The notes below the pieces were generated by a model, which ran no database searches, was not told where the DNA came from, and worked only from the letters and a program-made list of their open reading frames with translations. Below are positions 1 to 12,000 of a DNA stretch of 64,000 nt, one piece after another. This stretch comes from Dirofilaria immitis. Its lineage: Eukaryota > Nematoda > Chromadorea > Rhabditida > Onchocercidae. Both the position numbers and the translations under genes were made by a program. Within the stretch, counting starts at the first letter, position 1. Each line of letters begins with the position of its first letter. The DNA lies in NCBI GenBank assembly GCA_024305405.1, contig JAKNDB010000068.1, forward strand, positions 10,897,501 through 10,961,500. Direction: 5' to 3'.

Positions 1-77
1 ACAAAATCTCAAAGTATTGGAAATTGTTTATGACATATTCTTCATTCGACTTATATTTATGACTGATAAGTATTTAG

Positions 78-3000
78 CGAAAGCGCAATTAATAGATTTG
101 CAGCTGAATGTGTGAGTAAATTTGGGGATTTTATAAGTCAGATCGAAGATCACCGTGAAAAGATTATTGAAGACTCGGAGACCCATTTTATTGAACCTCT
201 ACGCAAATTTCGAATGGAAGGAATTGGCAAGGTTACTTTTGATTATCATGAATAAATTTGCTTTCATATTGAAGCTAATTTAATTGTTTGGGGAATCTGA
301 TACTAAGTATTTTATATGTGCACATTTAGATCAAGCTGAAACTTAAGAAGATGTGTTCTTTACCAACCTAAATTTTTGCTAAATTTTGGACTATCATATC
401 AAATCTATATTACTTTTCTGGAATTTGAAATTCTTTTCAGCCGTAATATAATACTCATGTTTCTCTTTCATGTGCTCAGCTTATATAAAATGCAGATTAG
501 TTTAGGTATTACATGATGACAAAAAAGATATGAAAAAGAATCCAACAAATTTTATGCATCTCTCGAAAAACATTTGCACTTGTCAACGGTAAGTTTTTTT
601 ATTTTTATAAAATTTGCTAGTTTTGCTCGCAAAAATCTTTTCCAAGTGAAATTTTACCATATTAATATTTCGAGGGTGTAAAACATACCGAATACTCTGG
701 AAATATCAAACAGAGATGATGTGATCATTATTGTTTGCAATTTACTCAAGAATAGTGAATGAAAGGGCTAGTTAACTGACATCATTAATTTGTTATATGA
801 TTGTGATCCCAATTCATATCGATTAAAAGGTGCGAGATCGGCTTTAGTTAAATTAATTTATATATACTTAAAATTAAAGCTTGATATTCTTTTGAGGCAA
901 GAAAAATGATTTCAAGGAGGCAGATGCTCAACTGGACATGCAACAACGAAATTTCTGTAGTTGTTCGCTGGATTATGTAACAGCAATACAAGCTGTTCAG
1001 GAAAGGATGAAATTTGAATTTGTGGAAACATTATGTTCATTTGTGTATAGCTGGCTTACTTTTTATCATGTTGGTAAGAGTTGATATATGTGTTGTAAAA
1101 ATAAATTTTTACACAAATCAAGATTATGACATAAATTGGTATGCTTCTTTGTTCTTCTTCTATATGTCGCAATAATAAAATCATTATTAATAAAGATAAA
1201 AATCTTTTCAGGTCACGTAACGCATGAAGACTTCAAACCATTTTTGAGTGAAGTGCAGTCAAAAGTTCAAAAGGTCGTATTTTCATGCTCGTTTCATTTG
1301 TAACATCTGTTTCTGCATTGTTAACGCTTGTCTTTTATTATTTTGCAGGGAAATGTTTAATTATTGTTAAAGTTCTATATAAAAATACCTGAAAGAATAG
1401 TTGATATCCTAATTCATTTCAGGGTAATTTTCCCAATAATAATAAATTCAAGGCGAATTTAGGCAAAACAGAGCTTCGAGGAAACGAAAGAGTATTATCT
1501 CCAGCTCAAAGACAAAATGCTGATAAATCATTTGAAAAATGCAGTTAGTTTTGGTCTTTGCAAGAGTTTTAAACATTTTAGCCCAGGAATATTTTGGTTG
1601 CTGGCATGATCAGTTTCTTTTTGGAGATCTAACTGTGTAAAATTAGAGGATGCGCAACCTGAATTTTTATGATCCTTCATTAGATTTTCAATAATGTATT
1701 TTTGCTTAACGTCACATCAGGAAGTTAAAGGCATCCAGATGAAACCACCACAATCATTTATAAGGTAATTACTAATTATATGATTATAATATTTTTTAAG
1801 AAGAAATTTAGTTTAATCAATTTTGAAGATTACCTGAAAATTTTCATTTTTGCTCAGATCAACTTTCGCTTCAATCCAGTTCACGATTTTCAGGTATTTC
1901 AAACGGGTAGAAGTGATAATGTTAATGAAAATCTGATGCCTCGAAATGTTTCTAGCATTAAACAAGGCTATATTTTTGCTCATGAAAAAGTAAAATTCCA
2001 AGTAAGCAGTTTTTAATCCTTGAAAATTTGATATATCGTATTTAGAATAATATTTTCCAAATTATATGGCTCACTTATATTTGTTTATTACATATTTGTT
2101 TCCAGAAACAATTAGTAGGGATGTTTTGTCAAATCGATGGACTATGTATTATTGTGTATATCAAAAGGAAACACGAATATTCACTATGATTCCGGTAAAT
2201 AACATGGCAAAAACGGTTAGCGGGATATCAGATATATGATGCTCTAGTCGGCGACGGTGTATTAACCTTTAAGGATAGAAATGAAGTTTAGAGATGAATG
2301 GATCTCATTTCATATTTTAGTATCTGTATTATACTTCTCAAATCTTTGGATTTTTTAAAAATGTTGTTTCTATAGTAAGGATACCTAGCAGATGCAATTA
2401 AAAAATAGAACTCGCATGAGTTAGTGTTATAGTGTTATAATAGTGCTATATATTTTTAAAAAGTTCAACATTATGTAGTTTCATTATTTCATCATATTAT
2501 AAATAGTTCATCATAAATTAAATCCGCACAATAATTTTTTTCCAAACCGTGTTTATAATACTTCATTTCAAATCTGAATTCTGCCCAATTTTTTCATGTT
2601 CATTAGTTTTTATTTTTCCATTATTTATCAGTTAAGGATATGAAAGGTGCGCTGGGTCAGTCCGTTTCATTCAAATTAAAGGCATGCATTCGGAGAGCTT
2701 CGGATAGTATCGATAAGAGGTTTTTTTTTTTTATATATTAGTGTTTCAAGTAGAAACTTGTAAAAATTTTGTACATAATGTAAGCATTTTTAATTATTAA
2801 AGTAATCCTATTTTCTTTATAAAATTATTTTCAGGTTTTGCTTTGACGTCTTAGCTATGGATCGAACCGAACAAATGACGTTGCAAGCATTATCGGAAGA
2901 AGATCGCCGACAGTGGCTTGATGCTATGGACGGAAGAGATCGCGTGAGGTTTTATATTCCTTGACAACTTATAACTCAAAATATTAATCTGTAAGATACT

Positions 3001-6000
3001 GGTTTTATTATATATGCAGCATTACGTGCTTCATATAACTGTATTCTGTTTTGGTTTTTTTTTTTTACGTCTATTTCGTTCACAAACAAGAAAGTAACTC
3101 AAATATGGGCAATTAGACGCCATTATTGCATTGATCCTGTTTATATTACTTTTTTGGATTATATATAGCTTGGGAAAATCTTGAAAACAAAAACAAGAAA
3201 ATTCTGGAATATTGAAAATGTCGCAATAGTCTTAATTCTAATATAGTAAGTTATGCGGTACATTATTTGTGAAAAAAGCTGAGCATGATATCTATTTGAT
3301 AATTATAAACTACTTGAAAACGTAAAGCAGCATGATTTTCTTGTTTTATCTCGATTTACTCATTGTTGGATATATGATTTCATCATGTAAGAGGAATGTA
3401 ATAAGTTTCCTTTACCAAACATTTCTCCAAAACAATTTAGTAAAATGACGTATTTCAGATATATTCGCCTAGAGCAGGACCGCCATCGAGTTGTCTTGGA
3501 AGTAAGCACTTTTTTTCAGTTTATGCAGTAATTGACAAAACTGAATTTCTATATCTTCTTTTTGTTCTTATCGCGATATATGTTTTTTTAGTGCAAATAG
3601 TTGAGGATTATGGAAGTATAATTTTGCCTATTTTATTCTTCTCATATTTGCATTTTACAGTTTCATAAATTCTTACTGGTGATACGTTGTCTCATTGCCC
3701 ACAATTTTTTCCGGACATTTTATTCGTATGTATCAAAAATCCTTAGTCTTTCAATCCTGAATTTTCCATGCAGATTTATTTTGATCTGGTACTTTATCTT
3801 TATAATTCAACTGATCAACTCAGTAATTCCACTGTTTCGTTAATCTAGCTATAGGAATGTGGAGAAGGATTAAGAATTTTCAAGATCCTATAGCTCATGA
3901 TATATCGTTCTTGTTGTTAGCGACAATTCTTAAATTTTTAGTTCATGAAAAAAATGTGTAACTTTTTGGTACATTCATTTATCTTTTGTTGTGAATTTCC
4001 GAAATTAATAAGATCAAAAAAAGATGAGTTTTTATTTTATTGTACAAAAATGCCCAGAAAATTAAATCTGCTGTGTCTGTTAAAAAATCTTTATAGAAAA
4101 AGTGATAGATATATCAATAATAGTTCTAAAACTTTTTCGGATAATTGAAAAAGAATCATGAGTCTAAATGGTTTGGCAGAATGAAAAAACAATAATGTTA
4201 TACGTCTAAAGTTTTTCTCATATGGAAGGAATGGAAGGGAAAAGAGGATAAAAAGACTAGGCTGTGGTGGCTATAAGTGCACACTACTCTGGGCTTTTTA
4301 TGATCTTGCTGTTCTTATTCTTTTCGTGGTTATTTTTGGACGATGAGCCGGTGGTAAAAAAATTAGTGAAAGTACTAGCATTAGCTTTAGAAGCGTATTC
4401 ATTACATAATGCTGTTATTTACTTTACATCCATGGAAAGTGGTAAATTATAAGAACTTTGGAATAATTTTATGTTTTGTTTAATGGAACGATCTTCTTAC
4501 ACCTCATGTTTTTCTTACTGTTCGATTCAGCTTAGGCTTCTATTTATATTTCCATCATAGAAATAACGAGCCAAAATCATTTTTAGTTATGTTACCACAT
4601 TTTTAATTACATAGCAGCGTTTATGCTTCAAGTAACAGGAAAATTGCTTTAAGGATATTTTTAAAAAATGTATGAAATTATTTTAATGAGGTAGAATTTA
4701 AAATACATCTGTGGACTTGCACACGATAATTTTGTGGTGCAATTTTCATTTTCAAAAGACGAATCCATGTGGCCAGATAACCATTGTTCTTTTAGAAAGA
4801 ATGAGAGAATGTATTAATTTATCTCTTCTTATTCCTCATGTTTATTCTGAAAAGGATGAATTTCAGTTGGGTTTGAGATAAACTGCAGGATGATTTGCAG
4901 TTGTCGGTTTCTGTAAAAAATAGTTCCAAAAATTATTTTATAATATGCGTGTAATTCTTGTTATACGAGTTACTTCATATGGATTTAGGTATGCAGTAAT
5001 TGTAGTGTATAAGCTTATATAGTGCATCTCATTTATCCAAAAATATTAACTTTATATGGCAAAGTCATGTCATAAAAAATTGCTTTTTATGGGCGAAATT
5101 CGTTTGACTGTTATTGAAACAAAATCATAATCAATAATCTTAACAGAACGACAATCTGGTTATAAAGCGTTGGTCATAGAAATATTTAATATCATTTGAT
5201 CATTAGTTCAGTTTTTTGTTGATTATAAGGATTTTATTTGGAACAAAAATTCTCTATATAGAATGAAGCTTGAAAGAGAATTAAAATGTCCAAATTCGGA
5301 ATGAACTCATTATAAAATAATGCATTTCATTACAAAAACTAATTCTTATAACGGTTTTTCTCTTATGATAGATATCAAAAAATTGAAATGTGATAAATTA
5401 CAAAATAGCAGAAGGGACGAAGAGAAAATTCTTACTGTGATGTTACTGCTTTTATAATCAGCCGTGGTTATTAACAATGATAACTTGAAGTTTTGGAGTC
5501 GAAAAGCAGAATTTTCCTCTTTTTTTTCGTTGAACAATTACTGAATTTTGTTAAAGTGAAATAGAACTTCTCTAATGGTATTATTCCGATATTAATTATA
5601 AGTGACAGTTGTTATGCAAGTCTATCACCTCATTTATCAGTATGCGAAAATTTGGAAAGCATCAGGGTTGTGATTGATTGTTGAATGGCTAAATCAACTC
5701 ATTATCTTCTCTGAGCCAGAACATTACTAAAATATTTTTATTTTGATAGTAAAAATAGAATGCTGCATGCATGTGTTTATTTCCAAATTAACATGTAAAC
5801 ATCAAGAACCATATGAAATTATAGATTTGATACATTCATAATTTTTCTTTTTGCTTTTATCTCCTTCCAATATTCATTTTATACCACCCTCTATCACTAT
5901 ATTTCGGCCAAATTCCTATGCTAATTGTAAAAATATTTACTTTCTGATACAATAATATATGCTAGTTTTTATATAGTTATTTATGTTTCTTCTTATAACT

Positions 6001-9000
6001 TTGATCTGAATGTTGTGTTAATCAAATTCCAAATATTAATCATCCATTCTTCTCAACACAATTTTATAGCTGACAATTAAATGAAAGCATGAAAACATCT
6101 TATTCTTTCTAATAACTTAATAATATTGTGCGATCCGCTGTTCAAATTTCAGGAACAATGTGTGTACGCACACATGTGCTTTCGCTGTATATTCTCTCGA
6201 ATCTTTTTGCTGCTTACAATGCTACGTTCGAAAATTTGATTTGCTTCAGAATTCTTTTTTCTTTTAAAAGAAAAAATTACTCTTAATAGAATCTTATCAG
6301 ATTTAATAACTGGAATTTTTTATCGGGATTTTGTTAAATTTGATCATTTACTAGCATACTTTACCATTATATATTTTTAAATTTTTTAAAAGGTTTTATA
6401 CTTATAATTAAGGAACGCTAATCTTCATATATTCTACATAAGTCATGCATCAACTGATATAAATGCTAGCTTAATAATCAGTTATTATGGGCTTATATCT
6501 TTTCTTAGCAATTGCTAGCTTAATGATCATTAATTATGGAACGCCTTATCATTGGTTATCAAAGTCCATAGTTATTTTTATCAGTTTAGCTTTAATACTA
6601 TTTTCTTTAAAAGATAGCGATTGTACATTTGCATTTCAACAATAACATACATTTGATTAGCTTCGCTGAATTAAATTCTACTTATCAATCCATCTTTTTA
6701 CAAGAATGGGATTAAATGACGCGAGATGAATAAGTACAACACAATTATAGAAATAATAACTTATAATATATTTACTGAGTAATTTACATCAATATGAAGT
6801 ATATATAACTGGCAGTGTATATGTAACTTATGTATATAAAAGTTTCGCATTAAATTTAATTTCTGATAGTAGTCATTTTCAATGTTAGACGGAGACGGAA
6901 AGTAATGTCATTGTCATCATGTTACTAGTCTCTCCGGTTGTCATTATTTTGTAGATGAATTAGTACATAGTTTCGGTGACATTACTGAATTTCTCGATGA
7001 AGCGGTAAATAATTATGCTACATCAAAAGGCATGGCACTATTTTAAAAAATGCTTTTCGAAAGAAATCATCGACTGTAAAAATATATACACACTTATGCG
7101 TGAGATTCACTTTCGTGTCGTGTATTCGCTTCGCCATACTGATCTTTGTGATTGACATCATTTACAAACGCAGACAAATATGAAATGAAAGAGAAGCAAA
7201 AAGAAGAAATTTGAAGAGAGGAAGAAATTCAATACTTCATAGGAGCTTAAATTTTGAAGGAATTAGAAGGTCTAAGAAGATAGACTAAAAGTCTTTCTTA
7301 TTAGGCTTTTTCCCATTAGGCTTCATCGGTTTCAGTTTCATACGATATTCATCCTATCAGCATAAGCAGCAGCAGCAACAGCAGCAGTAGTAACACCAAC
7401 ACCAGCAGTAGCAGTAGCAGTAGCAGTAGCAGCAGCAGCAGCAGCAGCATTCGTAATAAATAGCGGCACTACTATTTCGATGATATTATTATGAACGATG
7501 AAACTTATTGTTAATCTTTCATTCTTCTAACGGCTTCATTCATTTTTTCACATTTTTAATCATTCACAAGTTAACATTTCCTGTTTCTTAAACGTTCTAT
7601 GCGCTCTTCGTTCACAGAACATACCCATTTATCGGGTATCTCCAATCGTCTCAGTCGTACTTCAACAACTTACAATTTGACTCGAGGCTTGAAAGCCGTC
7701 TATTGCGGTAGTGCATTTCTGCCAGCATTTGTACTGGACGAATGCCATGGTATTTTTGTATAGGCTTTTTTTTTTAATTTTCTTTTTTAGTTTAATTTCT
7801 TCTTTGCTTTTGATACCGAACAAATGTATTTATTGGTAATTTTGCAGCAGCTCTCAATGATGATGGTTTCGATTTTATACGAAAATGTATAGAAGCAATA
7901 GAAGAAAAAGGTTTGTGAGCTTTGAAAGAAAGAAAATAATTGGATTCAAAAATTGAATGAAATACAAATTAAAAAATTTTCAGGAATGTCTCAGTTTTGA
8001 ATTATCAAATCTCAAATTATATTTTCAAGTATAAAATTGTACCATTTGATTGACAAATGAGTGAATAAACTTCATTTTCAAAGTTGGAATTACAATTAGA
8101 TGATAATTGGTAACCACTATTTGAGTTAGATATTAAGTAGTTTTAACTTAATTATTTCTTGAAAATTTTTTTTGTTTTTACCGTCTATGGGATTTGAATT
8201 TCTAAATTTAACGTCAAATATGTTGATAATCGCAAATAATCGCAACTGTTAAGTTCGATCATTATGTTTCATTTCTGTCTCTATTAAAGTAGCTTATTTC
8301 TTTTGAAATAACATAAGAGCAAGAAAATTAATATTTTTGCATAATAATGATACTCATTAATTTATTCGTATCCTTGTGCTTTACTATTCTATTAGATAAT
8401 GTTAAGACTAATTAGACTTTTAGAAATTCACAACCTTAGCCTAACATCTGTGTTTTCTGTCTGATCTTTTTTCCTTTTATTTATTAATTAATTATATATT
8501 TTCAAGTGGTAGAAAAAATTTTTTCTCTTTTGCGCTTATCCCATATCATAATTGTGTTTGTTGTTTTCAGACTGAAGATTAGTCTAAATAGATAAGCATT
8601 GAAGAGAGGAAGGAATTTCAGTTTTGTAAAAAAAGAAGATGAAATATGTTTGCCCATTATTTACGAAATTTGCTAATAAATTACGAACAAAGAGAATTAT
8701 AAATCAATCGCTCAATAAAAATTTAAAAACATGTGGAAATGATATTTGCAGAGTTTTCATAATATATATTAGATTATGAAACGAAGATTCTTATTGGTCA
8801 CTTTCTAAAACTAAACCAAAATGTAAAAGTTAGAGAGATTTTCTTCCATCCAAGTTTGTAACTCGCTGATTGTTTAAATATTTTTTTACTTCTCTTCCTT
8901 GTCACTTTCTCGACCTCTAATGGATTCAAAAGTATAAACATAAAATATACATAAATTTTTGTGGCATATTTTTACAAAAGAATGATCGAATTTTACAATT

Positions 9001-12000
9001 CAAGATAATTTTATTCTGTAGGAATACGCGAACAAGGGTTATATCGAAATTGTGGTGTTACATCGAAAGTACAGAAGCTAATGCAAATTGGATTGGATAA
9101 ACGGCGGTCCGTGCATAAGCTTAGTTTTACCGACGATGAATGGGAGATTAAAACATTATCAAGCGCTCTTAAAACTTTCTTAAGGTATATGTATTTATAT
9201 ATTTTCTTTGTCTTCTAGAAAATGTATAGAATGATGCTTTAAAGGCTGAGCAAAGTGTTAGTAGTTGCATAATCGAATGTTCAGCTATATTTTTCCAGCA
9301 TTTTTACAATTTCTACGATTAAAGGACCTAATTAAGTTTTGGCCTGCCTGAACTCCTTATACTTTCTTTGTTATGACTCATTTATGTTCTATGATTTTTT
9401 ATTTCATTTGATAATCATATTTGACATGAAAATATTGTTTTACTAGTTTTAAAATTTTAAAATGACAGAAATTTGAGTTTCGTTTACGCAACAATGAATA
9501 TTTTACATTTTGAGCACTGGAATATCGCTATTTAATTTCTTACCTGAGATTCGAGAATCGTTGGAGTAATTTCCTGATCAATCCTATATAATTAAATTAC
9601 TACTGTCACCACTTTTTGTCATTCTTAATAATTTCCAATTTTATGTTTTTGCAGGAATTTGCCGGAACCATTAATGACCTTTGACTTGCATCCACATTTT
9701 ATTAATGCCGCCAAGATGGATTCCAAGATGCGTATCTCTTATATTCACTATTTTGTCTATAAACTACCGCAAATACATTTCGAGATGTTGCAAATTATTA
9801 TCGAGCATCTTAGAAAGTAAACAACGTTTTTCTAATTAGTAAACAACTTTTTTTGGAATTACTGAATTTAGTTTAAATAATATGAGATTTATGTATTTTT
9901 GATTGATAGGAAATTAAAAGATACGCTGTTCGTTAAATAATGAAGACTATGAAAAGTATGCTAACTATCGTATCTCAAGTACTGCCTGGTTTAGTTATCT
10001 ATAAGTTTTTCTACTTCTAAATCTCATTTTTAGTTTTCTTTCATAACTTTATTATTTTTTTTTATTTTGTTTAATTTTTTGAATTTCAGTGTGGCGGATC
10101 GTTCCAGTGAGAATCTCATGACGGTGGGTAATCTTGGTGTTTGTTTTGGACCAACATTGCTGAGGCCAAAAGAAGAAACAATGGCAGCTATTATGGATAT
10201 CAAATTTTGTAATGTAGTTGTCGAAGTGCTCATTGCAAATTATGATCTTGTTAGCTCTTTTATTATTTAGAACATATTGGTAAGGAGATTTAGAAATTGT
10301 GGATAGATAATTGAAAAAAATAATGCATGCTTATTATGCAGCAAAGAAAGAAGAATGGTAATGAAGTAAGAAAAATAATGTAATTCAGTTAAAAATGGTT
10401 AAGGTAAATGACGGCTAGAACAGAAGTTTTCCGATTTCTCTAAACACTACTAATATTCCAAAAAAAAGTGTTATAGCATGAAAAGGTTTGAATTGTCACT
10501 TGAATAATGTTTTATTTAATTTTCTTATTTGTTGGAATCAGAAGTTTATATGTTTTCCGATTATAGAAAAATTAATTTAATTTTTCGGAAGCATGACCAT
10601 TCTAAAGAATTGTTATGGACTTATGTTGTTAAGATTACCAAGTTTTTGAAATTTTTGGTAAACATATTGGTGTTTTTTGCAGATATTTAAAAATAAACCA
10701 CCTAATATCGATGATATTCCTTGTCCATCGAGGAATAGTGACCCGGAAGAAATGGTAATTGAAAGTTCTTCCTTTGGAGAATCTATCGCTGCTCCTAATA
10801 CTGCTTTCTCAAAACAGCAAACTTTACCAATTTTTCAAGAGGAAAAGAGGTAATTCATCATTGATGCCTTTTCTTTTTCCCTGAATAAGACGTAATAAAA
10901 AAATTAGTCATAGGAAGAATGTTTAAATTTCAGTAATTATCACTGAACCATAAATATGAGAAAAAATAAACTTGATTTTCTCTTTCTGTTGATTATAAGA
11001 AAAATAATGTATGCTACTAATCGTCAAAGAACTTATATATGAAAAAAAAAAAAGATTGTAAGGACGATAGTTTATACATTCGAAATGACAGGTTGGAACT
11101 GAAAACAAGTAATTTCTAAAATAGACTTAATTAGCAAAATAACCTAATGTGTGACTGTGTAAATTGAATTTTAGAAAATTTATCACAAAAATTTATTTGA
11201 AAATATTTTAACGAATGTTTCTGTGAAAGAAACAGCAGCATGCAAATGTCGTTATAGATCACAGGCTGAGGCCACATCAAATTCGAGCAAACGTCCACAA
11301 ACAATTGCAAGTTCAACAAAATTCCAACGCCCTCCTCCTATTTACGACCGAGTGCCATGTTGCTATGTTGATAATAGTAATGGTTGGTCTTAACTTAATA
11401 TTTCGTTACCACGTTCTTCATCAGTGAATTAAATTTTTCGAAATAATATCATCAGAAAAACATCTATATGAAACTTTTTAGAAGATTTGTTGTTATAATC
11501 TATTGTTAACTTCATAATTATTTTGAAGAATTAAACCTTCAAGATTCTGCGTATGTCATTTGTGGCTCCGTTCACCATTATCAAAGTTAGCAAAGTCAGT
11601 GGAAAAGTCTTCTCTTATATGTAAACTGCATTAGAGAATTGGATAATGGGTTCTTAAGCACTCTGATTAGCATAAATTTTTTGGATTGTAATCATAGATT
11701 TTGAAGATTTAAACGTGAAATCACCGAACCGTTTGGTATTAGCATATAGTAAGCCGAGTACTTCCGCTGGAACAACTCCTGTCACACCGATAACTAGTAA
11801 TAGTCTGACTTGTTCAGTTTCCGCACTTATACAGAATAGCGCAAAATGTCAAGTCAAACAATCTTCACATGGATCACCTGTTGCACATTCGCGGTTCGTG
11901 TTTCAGTTCAACATCCAGTGCAGATTTCTGCCATCAAAAATAAATCAAGATATTTTTTCATTAGAAAGATTAGCAAAAGTTGCTACTAGCAATTAACAAG

